Below are positions 35,600 to 48,829 of a DNA stretch of 64,000 bases, piece by piece. The DNA is from Orientallactaga sibirica (taxonomy: Eukaryota > Chordata > Mammalia > Rodentia > Dipodidae): positions 124,001 through 188,000 of the forward strand of contig JAEOAD010001561.1 in the NCBI GenBank assembly GCA_036365145.1, given 5' to 3'. How positions within the stretch are numbered: position 1 is the first letter of the stretch; the number at the start of each line of letters is the position of its first letter. The notes beneath the pieces are model-generated. The model worked only from the letters and a program-made list of their open reading frames with translations. It did not search any database and was not told where the DNA came from. A program made the translations under genes and the position numbers.

Positions 35600-38500
35600 A
35601 ATGAAGATATTTGTTTTGTAAACAAACTACTTTAGAAATGAGGCCAATCTAATCAGTTGTGCATCTTTTAGATTACATTAACAAGGAAAGTTTGAACTTG
35701 CTGTACTCAACCTTCTTTGTAAGAAAGCAACTGATTACTAGAACCGATATAGCTTATTTCACACAGTACAAGGTTTGGCAATGAAGATGTTTGTTTTCTC
35801 AACAAAGTACCTTACAAATGAGGTGAATCTGCTAACTTGGCCATCTTTTTAGATTACATTAACAAGGAAAGTTTGAACTTCCTGCACTCAACCATCTTCG
35901 TAGAAATTAAACTGATTCCTAGAAGCGAATTCACTTATTTCACACAGTACAGTGTTCAGTACTGAAGATGTTTCTTTTCTAAAGAAACTACTTTAGAAAT
36001 GAGGCGAATCCACTAACTTGTACATCTTGTTAGATTACACAAACTAGGAAAGTTTGAACTTGCTGCACTCAACCTTCTTTGTAGGAAAGCAAGTGATTCC
36101 TAGAACCGAATGAGCTTATTTCACACAGTACATTGTTCGGTAATGAAGATGTTTGTTTTGTAAACAAACTACTTTAGAAATGAGGCCAATCTAATAAGTT
36201 GTGCATCTTTTCAGATTACATTAACAAGGAAAGTTTGAACTTGCTGCACTCAACCTTCTTTGAAGGAAAGCAACTGATTACTAGAACCGAATGAGCTTAT
36301 TTCACACAGTACAATGTTTGGCAATGAAGATGTTTGTTTTCTCAACAAAGTACTTTACAAATGAGGAGAATCTGCTAACTTTGCCATCTTTTTAGATTAC
36401 ATTAACAAGGAAACTTTGAACTTGCTGCACTCAACCATCTTCGTAGAAATTAAACTTATTCCTAGAACCGAATTAACTTATTTCACACAGTACAGTGTTC
36501 AGTACTGAAGATGTTTGTTTTCTAAAGAAACCACTTTAGAAACGACACGAAACCACTAACTTGTACATCTTGTTAGATTACACAAAGGAGGAAAGTTTGA
36601 ACTTGCTGCAGTCATCCTTCTTCGTAGGAAAGCAAGTGATTCCTAGAACCGAACTAGCTCATTTCACATAGTACAGTGTTCGGTAATGAAGATGTTTGTT
36701 TTATCAACAAACTACTTTACCAATGAGGCAAATCTACTAACTTGGACATCTTTTTAGATCACATTAACAAGGACAGTTTGAACTTGCTGCACTCAACCAT
36801 CTTCGTAGATATTAAACTGATTCCTAGAAACGAATTACCTTATTTCACACAGTACAGTGTTCGGTACTGAAGATGTTTCTTTTCTGAAGAAACTACTTTA
36901 GAAATGAGGCGAATCCACTAACTTGTACATCTTCTTATATTACACAAACTGGGAAAGTTTGAACTTGCTGCAATCAACCTTCTTCGTAGAAATTAAACTG
37001 ATTCCGAGATACAAATTAACTTATTTCACACAGTACAGTGTTCGGTACTGAAGGTGTTTCCTTTCTAAAGAAACTACTTTAGAAATGAGGCCAATCTACT
37101 ACGTTGTGCATCTTTTTAGATTACATTAACAAGGAAAGTTTGAACTGGCTGCACTCCACCTTCTTTGTAGGAAACCAACTGAATTCTAGAACTAAATTAC
37201 CTTTTTTCACACAGTACAATGTTCGGCAATGAAGATGTTTGTTTTCTTAACAAACTACTTTACCAATGAGGCAAATCTACTAACTTGGATATCTTTTTAG
37301 AGCACATTAACAAGGAAAGTTTGAACTTGCTAAACTCAACCATCTTCGTAGAAAGTACACTGATTCCTAGAACCGAATTAGTTCATTTCACACAGTACAA
37401 AGTTTGGCAATTTAGGTTTGTTTTCTAAAGAAACTAATTTAGAAATAAGGCGAATCTACAAACTTGGACATCTTTTAGATTACATTAATAAGGAAAGTTT
37501 GAACTTGCTAAATTCTACCATCTTCGTAGAAAGGAAACTATTCCTAGCAAAGAATTAACTTATTTCACACAGTACAGTGTTGGTACTGAAGATGTTTGTT
37601 TTCTAAAGAAACTAATTTAGAAATGACGCGAATCCAGTAACTTGTACATCTTGTTAGATTACACAAACTAGGAAAGTTTGAACTTGCTGCACTCAACCAT
37701 CTTCGTAGAAATTAAACTGATTCCTAGAAGCTTAATTAACTCATTTCACACAGTACAGTGTTGGTACTGAAGATGTTTCTTTTCTAAACAAACTACTTTA
37801 GAAATGAGGCGAATATACTAAGTCGTGCATCTTTTTAGATTACATTAACAAGCAAAGTTTGAACTTGCTGCCTCAACCTTCTTTGTAGGAAAGCAAACTG
37901 ATTAATAGAACCGAATGAGTTTATTTCACACAGTACAATGTTCGCAATGAAGATGTTTGTTTTCTCAACAAAGTATTTTAAAAATGAGGGTGAATCTGCT
38001 GACTTGGCCATCTTTTTAGATTACATTAACAAGGAAAGTTTGAACTTGCTGCACTCAACCATCTTCGTAGAAAGGAAACTGATTCCTAGAACCGAATTAA
38101 CTTATTTCACACAGTACAGTGTTCAGTACTGAAGATGTTTGTTTTCTAAAGAAGCCACTTTAGAAGTGAGTGAAATCGACTAACTTGTACATCTGGTTAG
38201 ATTACACAAAATAGGAAAGTTTGAACTTGCTGCACTCAACCTTCTTTGTAGGAAAGCAAGTGATTCCCAGAACCGAACTAGCTCATTTCACACAGTACAG
38301 TGTTCGGTACTGAAGATGTTTCTTTTCTAAAGAAACTACTTTGGAAATGAGGCCAATCTACTAACGTTGTGCATCTTTTTAGATTACATTAACAAGGAAA
38401 GTTTGAACTGGCTGCACTCAACCTTGTTTGTAGGAAAGCAACTGAATTCTAGAACTAAATTAGCTTTCTTCACACAGTACAATGTGGCAATGAAGATGTT

Positions 38501-38700
38501 TGTTTTCTCAACAAACTACTTTACCAATGAGGCAAATCTACTAACTTGGACATCTTTTTAGATTACAGTAAGAAGGAAAGTTTGAAATTGCTAAACTCAA
38601 CCATCTACGTAGAATGTAAACTGATTCCTAGAACCGAATTAGCTCATTTCACACAGTACAACGTTTGGCAATTTAGGTTTGTTTTCTAAAGAAAGTACTT
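35600..38700. repeat. Duplicated satellite block I, left copy
   Basis: This block matches 51330-54970. Shared rare markers are GATTACTAGAACCGATATAGC (35730 and 51450), CTTCTTATATTACACAAACTG (36931 and 53197) and CTAAGTCGTGCATC (37820 and 54085). The offset is about 15.72 kb at the left and 16.26 kb further right, so the right copy gained about 540 bp, which is three monomers. Confidence 0.8.
35945..35988. other. Example of paired dyads in a GAATTAACTT-class monomer
   Basis: Two inverted repeats lie within 44 bp. CAGTAC (35945-35950) and GTACTG (35959-35964) flank an 8-bp spacer. GTTTCTTT (35970-35977) and AAAGAAAC (35981-35988) flank TCT. The same pair recurs in many monomers of this class, for example near 36505 and 51690. 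A hairpin, cruciform or dimeric-protein site is possible; no function is shown. Confidence 0.7.
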
Positions 38701-39329
38701 TAGAAATGAGGCGAATCCACTACCTTGTACATCTTGTTAGATTACACAAACTAGGAAAGTTTGAACTTGCTGCACTCAACCTTCTTTGTAGGAAAGCAAA
38801 TGATTCCTAGAATTGAATTAGCTCATTTCACACAGTACAGTGTTCGGTAATGAAGATGTTTGTTTTCTAAACAAACTACTTTAGAAATGAGGCCAATCTA
38901 CTAAGTTGTGCATCTTTTCAGATTACATTAACAAGGAAGGTTGGAACTTGCTACACTCAACCTTCTTATAGGAAAGCAAGTGATTCCTAGAACCGAATGA
39001 GCTTATTTCACACAGTACAATGTTCGGCAATGAAGATGTTTGTTTTCTCAACAAACTACTTCACAAATGAGGCGAATCCACTAACTTGGCCATCTTTTAG
39101 ATTACATTAACAAGGAAAGTTTGAACTTGCTGCACTCAACCTTCTTTGTAGGAAAGCAACTGATTCCTAGAACCGAATGAGCTTATTTCACACAGTACAA
39201 TGTTCGGCAATGAAGATGTTTGTTTTCTCAACAAAGTACATTACAAATGAGGCGAATCTTCTAACTTGGCCATCTTTTAGGTTACATTAATAAGGAAAGT
39301 TTGAACTTGCTGCACTCAACCTTCTTCGT

Positions 39330-40650
39330 AGAAATTAAACTGATTCCTAGAATCGAATTAACTTATTTCACAAAGTACAGTGTTCGGTACTGAAGATGTT
39401 TGTTTTCTAAAGAAACTACTTTAGAAATGAGGCCAATCTACTAAGTTGTGCATCTTTTAGATTACAGTAACAAGGAAAGTTTGAACTGGCTGCATTCAAC
39501 CTTCTTTGTAGGAAAGCAAACTGATTTCTAGAACTAAATTAGCATTTTTCACAAAGTACAATGTTCGGCAATGAAGATGTTTGTTTTCTCAACAAACTGC
39601 TTTACAAATGAGGGCAAATCTACTAACTTGGACATCTTTTTTAGATTACATTAACAAGGAAAGTTTGAACTTGCTAAACTCAACCATCTTCAGTAGAAAG
39701 TAAACTGATTCCTAGAACCGAATTAGCTCATTTCACACAGTACAAAGTTTGTAATTTGGGTTTGTTTTCTAAAGAAACTACTTTAGAAATGAGGCGAATC
39801 TACTAACTTGACATCTTTTTAGATTACATTAACAAGGAAAGTTTGTACTTGCTAAACTCAACCATCTTCGTAGAAAGGAAACTGATTCCTAGAACCGAAT
39901 TAAGTTATTTCACACAGTACAGTGTTCGGTACTGAAGATGTTTGTTTTCTAAAGAAACTAATTTAGAAATGAAATTTAATCCAGTAACTTGTACATCTTG
40001 TTAGATTACACAAACTAGGAAAGTTTGAACTTGCTGCACTCAACCATCTTCGTAGAAATTAAACTGATTCCTAGAACTTAATTAACTCATTTCAAACAGT
40101 ACAGTGTTCGGTACTGAAGATGTTTCTTTTTCTAAAGAAAGTACTTTAGAAATGAGGCCAATCTACTAAGTTGTGCAACTTTTCAGATTCCATTAACAAG
40201 GAAAGTTTGAACTTGCTGCACTGAACCTTCTTTGTAGGAAAGCAAGTGATTCCTAGAACCGAACTAGCTCATTTCACATAGTATAGTGTTCGGTAATGAA
40301 GATGTTTGTTTTTGTAAACAAACTACTTTAGAAATGAGGCCAATCTACTAAGTTGTGCATCTTTTCAGATTATATTAACGAGGAAAGTTTGAACTTGCTG
40401 CACTCAACCTTTTTATAGGAAAGCAACTGATTCCTAGAACTGAATGAGCTAATTTCACACAGTACAATGTTCGAAATGAAGATGTTTGTTTTCTCAACAA
40501 ACTCCTTTACAAATGAGCCGAATCTACTAACTTTGCCATCTTTTTAGATTTCATTAACAAGGAAAGTTTGAACTTGGTGCACTCAACCATCTTCGTAGAA
40601 ATTAAACTGATTCCTAGAAGCGAATTAACTTATTTCACACAGTACAGTGT
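39330..40650. repeat. Satellite block with an 11-monomer offset copy
   Basis: Seven monomers here match 41323-42640 at an offset of about 1.99 kb (11 monomers). Shared markers are GCATTTTTCACAAAGTACAATG (39542 and 41532), CAGATTCCATTAACAAGG with GCACTGAACC (40187 and 42180), and GAGCTAATTTCACACAG (40447 and 42440). Confidence 0.7.
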
Positions 40651-41322
40651 TCGGCAATTGAAGATGTTTTCTTTCTAAAGAAACTACTTTAGAAATGAGG
40701 CGAATAAACTAACTTGTACATCTTGTTAGATTACACAAAGTAGGAAAGTTTGAACTTGCTGCACTCAACCTTCTTCGTAAGAAAGCAAGTGATTCCTAGA
40801 ACGGAACTAGCTTATTTCACATAGTACAGTGTTCGGTAATGAAGATGATTGTTTTCTAAACAAACTACTTTACAAAATGAGGTGAATCTACTAACTTGGC
40901 CATCTTTTTTAGATTACATTAACAAGGAAAGTTTGAACTTGCTGCACTCAAACTTCTTTTGTAGGAAAGCAAGTGATTCCTAGAACCGAACTAGCTCATT
41001 TCACATAGTACAGTGTTCGGTAATGAAGATGTTTGTTTTATCAACAAACTACTTTACCAATGAGGCAAATCTACTAACTTGGACATCTTTTTAGATCACA
41101 TTAACAAGGACAGTTTGAACTTGCTGCACTCATCCATCTTTGTAGATATTAAACTGATTCCTAGAACCGAATTACCTTATTTCACACAGTACAGTGTTCG
41201 GTACTGAAGATGTTTGTTTTCTGAAGAAACTACTTTAGAAATGAGGCGAATCCACTAACTTGTACATCTTCTTATATTACACAAACTGGGAAAGTTTGAA
41301 CTTGCTGCACTCAACCTTCTTC

Positions 41323-42640
41323 AGAGAAATTAAACTGATTCCTAGAATGAATTAACTTATTTCACACAGTACAGTGTTCGGTACTGAAGATGTTTCTTTT
41401 CTAAAGAAACTACTTTAGAAATGAGGCCAATCGACTAAGTTGTGCATCTTTTTAGATTAAATTAACAAGGAAAGTTTGAACTGGCTGCACTCAACCTTCT
41501 TTGTAGGAAAGCAACTGAATTCTAGAACTAAATTAGCATTTTTCACAAAGTACAATGTTCGTCAATGAAGATGTTTGTTTTTTCTCAACAAACTGCTTTA
41601 AAAATGAGGCAAATCTACTAACTTGAACATCTTTTAGACCACATTAACAAGGAAAGTTTGAACTTGCTAAACTCAACCATCTTCGTAGAAACGTAAACTG
41701 ATTCCTAGAACCGAATTAGCTTATTTCACACAGTACAAAGTTTGGCAATTTAGGTTTGTTTCCTAAAGAAACTACGTTAGAAATGAGGCGAATCTACTAA
41801 CTTGGACATCTTTTTAGATTACATTAACAAGGAAAGTTTGAACTTGCTAAACTCAACCATCTTCATAGAAAGGAAACTGATTCCTAGAACCGAATCAACT
41901 TATTTCACACAGTACAGTGTTCGGTAATGAAGATGTTTGTTTTCTAAAGAAACTAATTTAGAAATGACGCGAATCCAGTAACTTGTACATCTTGTTAGAT
42001 TACACAAACTAGGAAAGTTTGAACTTGCTGCACTCAAACATCTTCGTAGAAATTAAACTGATTCCTAGAAGCTGAATTAACTCATTTCAAACAGTACAGT
42101 GTTCGGTACTGAAGATGTTTCTTTTCTAAAGAAAGTAGTCTAGAAATGAGGCCAATCTACTAAGTTGTGCAACTTTTCAGATTCCATTAACAAGGAAAGT
42201 TTGAACTTGCTGCACTGAACCTTCTTTGTAGGAAAGCAAGTGATTTCTAGAACCGAAATAGCTCATTTCACATAGTATAGTGTTCGGTAATGAAGATGTT
42301 TGTTTTGTAAACAAACTACTTTAGAAATGAGGCCAATCTACTAAGTTCTGCATCTTTTCAGATTATATTAACAAGGAAAGTTTGAACTTGCTGCACTCAA
42401 CCTTCTTTATAGGAAAGCAACTGATTCCTAGAACTGAATGAGCTAATTTCACACAGTACAATGTTTGGCAATGAAGATGTTTGTTTTCTCAACAAACTCC
42501 TTTACAAATGAGGCGAATCTACTAACTTGGCCATCTTTTTAGATATCATTAACAAGGAAAGTTTGAACTTGCTGCACTCAACCATCTTTGTAGAAATTAA
42601 ACTGATTGCTAGAAGTGAATTAACTTATTTCACACAGTAC
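41323..42640. repeat. Second copy of the 11-monomer-offset block
   Basis: This is the partner of 39330-40650, with the same monomer order and rare variants. Upstream, at 41036-41300, it is instead joined to sequence like 36700-36960 and 52960-53220, so the left edge is a recombination joint between two block types. Confidence 0.7.
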
Positions 42641-43599
42641 AGTGTTCATTACTGAAGATGTTTCTTTTCTAAAGAAACTACTTTAGAATTGAGGCCAATC
42701 TACTAAGTTGTGCATCTTTTTAGATTACATTAACTAGGAAAGTTTGAACTTGCTGCACTCCACCTTCTTTGTAGGAAAGCAAGTGATTCCTAGAACCGAA
42801 TGAGTTTATTTCACACAGTACAATGTTCGGCAATGAAGATGTTTGTTTTCTCAACAAAGTACTTTTCAAATCAGGTGAATCTTCTATCTTGGCCATCTTT
42901 TTTAGATTACATTAACAAGGAAAGTTTGAACTTGCTGTGCTCAACCTTCTTGGCACAAATTAAACTGATTCCTAGAAGCGAATTAACTTATTTCACACAG
43001 TACAGTGTTCGGTACTGAAGATTTTTTTTTTCAAAATAAACTACTTTAGAAATGAGGCCAATCTACTAAGTTGTGCATCTTTTAAGATTACATAACAAGG
43101 AAAGTTTGAACTTGCTGCACTCAACCTTCTTTGTAGGAAAGCAAGTGATTCCTAGAACCGAATGAGCTTACTTCACACAGTACAATGTTGGGCTATAAAG
43201 ATGTTAATTTTCTCAACAAACTATTTTACAAATGAGGTGACTCACTAAGTTAGCCATCTTTTTAGATTACATTAACAAGGAAAGTTTGAACTTGCTGCAC
43301 TCAACCATCTTCATAGAAAGGAAACTGATTCCTAGAACCGAATTAACTTATTTCACACAGTACAGTGTTCAGTACTGAAGATGTTTGTTTTCTAAAGAAA
43401 CCACTTTAGAAACGAAGCGAATCCACTAACTTGTAAATCTTGTTAGATTACACAAACGATGAAAGTTTGAACTTGCTGCACTCATCCTTCTTGTAGGAAA
43501 GCAAGTGATTCCTGGAACTGAACTATCTCATTTCACATAGTAGACTGTTCGGTAATGAAGATGATTGTTTTGTTAACAAACTACTTTAGAAATGAGGCC

Positions 43600-46500
43600 A
43601 ATCTACTAAGTTGTGCAACTTTTCAGATTACTTTAACAAGGAAAGTTTGAACTTGCTGCACTCAACCTTCTTTGTAGGAAAGCAACTGATTCCTAGAACC
43701 GAATGAGCTAATTTCACACAGTACAATGTTTGGCAATGAAGATGTTTGTTTTCTCAACAAACTACGTTACAATTGAGGTGAATCTACTAACTTGGCCATC
43801 TTTTTAGATTACATTAACAAGGAAAGTTTGAACTGACTGCACTCAACCTTCTTTGTAGGAAAGCAATTGATTCCTAGAACCGAATGAGCTTATTTCACAC
43901 AGGACAATGTTCAGCAATAAGATGTTTGTTTTCGCAAAAAGGTACTTTACAAATGAGGCGAATCTTCCAACTTGGCCATCTTTTTAGATTACATTAACAA
44001 GGAAAGTTTGAACTTGCTGCACTCAACCTTCTTCGTAGAGATTAATCTGATTCCTAGAAGTGAATTAATTTATTTAACACAGTACAGTGTTCGGTACTGA
44101 TGATGTTTCCTTTCTAAAGAAACTACTTTAGAAATGCGGCCAATCTGCTACGGTGTGCATCTTTGTAGATTACATTAACAAGGAAAGTTTGAACTTGCTG
44201 CAATCAACCATCTTCATAGAAATTAAACTGATTCCTAGAACCGAATTAACTTATTTCACACAGTACGGTGTTCGGTACTGAAGATGTTTGTTTTCTAAAG
44301 AAACTAATTTATAAACGACGTGAATCCACTAACTTGTAAATCTTATTAGATTACACAAACGAGGAAAGTTTGAACTAGCTGCACTCAACCTTCTTCGTGG
44401 AAAGCAAGTGATTCCTAGAACGGAACTAGCTCATTTCACATAGTATAGTGTTCGGTAATGAAGATCTTTGTTTTGTAAACAAACTACTTTAGAAATGAGT
44501 CCAATCTACTAAGTTGTGCATCTTTTCAGATTACATTAACAAGCAAAGTTTGAACTTGCTGCACTCAACCTTCTTTGAAGGAAAGCAACTGATTCTTAGA
44601 ACCGAAATAGCTTATTTCACACAATACAATGTTTGGCAATGAAGATGTTTGTTTTCTCAACAAACTACTTTACAAATGAGGCGAATCTACTAACTTGGCC
44701 ATCTTTTTAGATTACATTAACGAGGAAAGTTTGAACTTCCTTCACTCAACCATCTTCGTAGAAATTAAACTGATTCCTAGACGCGAATTCACTTATTTCA
44801 CATAGTATAGTGTTCGGTACTGAAGATGTTTCTTTTCTAAAGAAACTACTTTAGAAATGAGGCGAATCCACTAACTTGTACATCTTTTTAGATTACACAA
44901 ACTAGGAAAGTTTGAACTTGCTGCACTCAACCTTCTTCGTAGGAAATCAAGTGATTCCTAGAACGGAACTAGCTTATTTCACATGGTACAGTGTTCAGTA
45001 AGGAAGATGTTTGTTTTCTAAACAAACTACTTTAGAAATGAGGCAATTCCACTACCTTGTACATCTTGATAGATTACACAAACTAGGAAAGTTTGAACTT
45101 GCTGCATTCAACCTTCTTTGTAGGAAAGCAACTGATTCTAGAACCGAATGAGCTTATTTCACACAGTACAATGTTCAGCAATGAAGATGTTTGTTTTCTC
45201 AACAAAGTACTTTACAAATGAGTCGAATCTTCTAACTTGGCCATCTTTTTAGATTACATTAACAAGGAAAGTTTGAACTTGCTGCACTCAACCTTCTTCG
45301 TATAAATTAAACTGATTCCTAGAAGTTTAATTAACTTATTTAACACAGTACAGTGTTCGGTACTGATGATGTTTGTTTTCTAAAGAAACTACTTTAGAAA
45401 TGAGGCCAATCTACTAAGTTGTGCATCTTTGTAGATTACATTAACAAGGAAAGTTTGAACTGACTGCACTCAACCTTCTTTTAGGAAAGCAACTGAATTG
45501 TAGAACTAAATTAGCTTTTTTCACACAGTACAATGTTCAGCAATGAAGATGTTTGTTTTCTCAACAAACTACTTTACCAATGAGGCAAATCTACTAACTT
45601 GGACATCTTTTAGAGCACATTAACAAGGAAAGTTTGAACTTGCTAAACTGAACCATCTTCGTAGAAATTAAACTGATTCCTAGAACCAAATTAGCTCATT
45701 TCAGACAGTACAAAGTTTGGCAATTTAGGTTTGTTTTCTAAAGAAACTACTTTAGAAATGAGGCGAATCTACTAACTTGGACATCTTTTTAGATTACATT
45801 AACAAGGAAAGTTTGAACTTGCTAAACTCAACCATCTTTGTAGAAAGGAAACTGATTCCTAGAACCGAATTAACTTATTTCACACAGTCCAGTGTTCGGT
45901 ATTGAACATGTCTCTTTTCTAAAGAAACTACTTTAGAAATGAGGCGAATCCACTAACTTCTACATCTTGTTAGATTACACAAACTAGGAAAGTTTGAACT
46001 TGCTGCACTCAACCTTCTTGTAGGAAAGCAAGTGATTCCTAGAAGCTTAATAAACTCATTTCACACAGTACAGTGTTCGGTACTGAAGATGTTTGTTTTC
46101 TAAACAAACTACTTTAGAAATGAGGCCAATCTACTAAGTTGTGCATCTTTTAGATTACATTAACAAGGTAAGTTTGAACTGGCTGCCCTCAACCTTCCTT
46201 GTAGGAAAGCAACTGATTCTTAGAACCGAATGAGCTTATTTCACTCAGTACAATGTTCGGCAATGAAGATGTTTGTTTCCTCAACAAAGTACTTTACAAA
46301 TGAGGCGAATCTTCTAACTTGGCCATCTTTTTAGATTACATTCACAAGGAAAGTTTGAACTTCCTGCACTCAACATTCTTCGTAGAAATTAAACTGATTC
46401 CTAGAAGCTTAATTAACTTATTTCACACAGTACATTGTTCGGTACTGAAGATGATTCTTTTCTAAAGAAACAACTTTAGAAATGAGGCCAATCTACTAAG

Positions 46501-47410
46501 TTTTGCATCTATTTAGATTACATTAACAAGGAAAGTTTGAACTCTCTACACTCAACCATCTTTGTAGGAAAGCAAGTGATTCCTAGAACCGAATGAGCTT
46601 ATTTCACACAGTACAATGTTCGGCTATAAAGATGTTAATTTTCTCAACAAACTACTTTACAAATGAGGTGACTCTAGTAACTTGGCCATCTTTTTAGATT
46701 ACATTAACAAGGAAAGTTTGAACTTGGTGCACTCAACCATCTTCGTAGAAAGGAAACTGATTCCTACAACCGAATTAACTTATTTCACACAGTACAGTGT
46801 TCAGTACTGAAGATGTTTGCTTTATAAGGAAACCACTTTAGAAACGACGCGAATCGACTAACTTGTAAATATTATTAGATTACACAAACGAGGAAAGTTT
46901 GAACTAGCTGCACTCAACCTTCTTCGTAGGAAAGCAAGTGATTCCTAGAACCGAACTAGCTCATTTCACATAGTATAGTGTACGGTAATGAAGATGTTTG
47001 TTTTGTAAACAAACTACTTTAGAAATGAGTCCAATCTACTAAGTTGTGCAAATTTTCAGATTACATTAACAAGCAAAGTTTGAACTTGCTGCACTCAACC
47101 TTCTTTGTAGGAAAGCAACTGATTCCTAGAACCGAAATAGCTTATTTCACACAGTACAATGTTTGGCAATGAAGATGTTTGTTTTCTCAACAAACTACTT
47201 TACAAATGAGGCGAATCTACTAACTTGGCCCTCTTTTTAGATTACATTAACAAGGAAAGTTTGAACTTGCTGCACTCAACCTTCTTTGTAGGAAAGCAAC
47301 TTATTCCTAGAACCGAATGAGCTTATTTCACACAGTAAAATGATCGGCAGTAAAGATGTTAATATTCTGAACAAACTACCTTACCAATGAGGTGAATCTG
47401 CTAACTTGGC
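43600..47410. repeat. Duplicated satellite block II, left copy
   Basis: This block matches 55343-58970. Shared markers include GTGTGCATCTTTGTAGATT (44150 and 55712), ACATCTTGATAGATTACAC (45061 and 56621), TTCTACATCTTGTTAG (45957 and 57521) and TTTTGCATCTATTTAG (46500 and 58061), all at an offset of about 11.56 kb. At the left edge the offset is about 11.74 kb because this copy has one extra monomer near 43.85-44.03 kb. Confidence 0.82.
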
Positions 47411-48829
47411 CATCTTTTTATATTACATTGACGAGGAAAGTTTGAACTTGCTGCACTCAACCATCTTCGTGAGAAAGGAGACTGATTCCTATAACCGATT
47501 TAACTTATTTCACACAGTACAGTGCTCAGTACTGAAGATGTTTGTTTTCTAAAGAAACCACTTTAGAAACGACCGAAACCACTAACTTGTACATCTTGTT
47601 AGATTACACAAACGAGGAAAGTTTGAACTTGCTGCACTCAACCTTCTTCGTAGGAAAGCAAGTGATTCCCAGAACCGAACTACCTCATTTCACATAGTAC
47701 AGTGTTCGTAATGAAGATGTTTGTTTTCTAAACAAACTACTTTAGACATGAGGCCAATCTACTAAGTTGTGCATCTTTTCAGATTACATTAACAAGGAAA
47801 GTTTGAACTTGCTGCACTCAACCTTCTTTATGGGAAAGCAACTGATTCCTAGAACCGAATGAGCCTATTTCACACAGTACAATGTTTGGCAATGAAATTG
47901 TTTGTTTTCTCAACAAACTACTTTACAAATGAGGCGAATCTACTAACTTGGCCATCTTTTTAGATTACATTAACAAGGAAAGTTTGAACTTGCTGCACTC
48001 ACCCTTCTTTGTAGGAAAGCAACTGATTCCTAGAACAGAATGAGCTTTTTTCACACAGTACAATGTTCGGCAATGAAGATGTTTGTTTTCTCAAAAAGTA
48101 CTTTTACAAATGAGGCGAATCTTCTAACTTGGCCATGTTTTTAGATTACATTAACAAGGAAAGTTTGAACTTGCTGCACTCAACCTTCTTCGTAGAAATT
48201 AAACTGATTCCTAGAAGCAAATTAACTTATTTCACACATTACAGTGTTCGGTACAGAAGATGTTTCTTTTTGTAAAGAAACTACTTTAGAAATGAGGCCA
48301 ATCTACTAAGTTGTGCACCTTTTCAGATTACATTAACAAGGAAAGTTTGAACTTGCTGCACTCAACCTTCTTTGTAGGAAAGCAGGTGATTCCTAGAACC
48401 GAATGAGCTTATTTCACTCAGTACAATGTTCGGCAATAAAGATTTTAATTTTCTCAACAAACTACTTTACAAATGAGGCACATCTCCTAACTTGGCCATC
48501 TTTTTAGATTACATTAACAAGGAAAGTTTGAACTTGCTGCACTCAACCATCTTCTTAGAAATTAAACTCATTCTTAGAATCGAATTCACTTATTTCACAC
48601 AGTACAGAGTTCGGTACTGAAGATGTTTTTTTCTAAAGAAACTACTTTAGAAAAGAGGCCAATCTACTAAGTTGTGCATCTTTTAGATTACATTAACAAG
48701 GAAACTTTGAACTTGCTGCATTCAACCTTCTTCGTAGAAATTAAACTGATTCCCAGAAGCAAATTAACTTATTTCACACAGTACAGTGTTCGGTACTGAA
48801 GATGTTCCTTTTCTAAAGAAAATACCTTA

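Noticed and set aside
36440..36456. Possible CENP-B box in the TTCGTAGAAA part of the monomer
   Set aside because: TTCG and the A five bases later fit the consensus, but the essential CGGG half is GAAA or TTAA in all monomers examined, so it is not a functional box.
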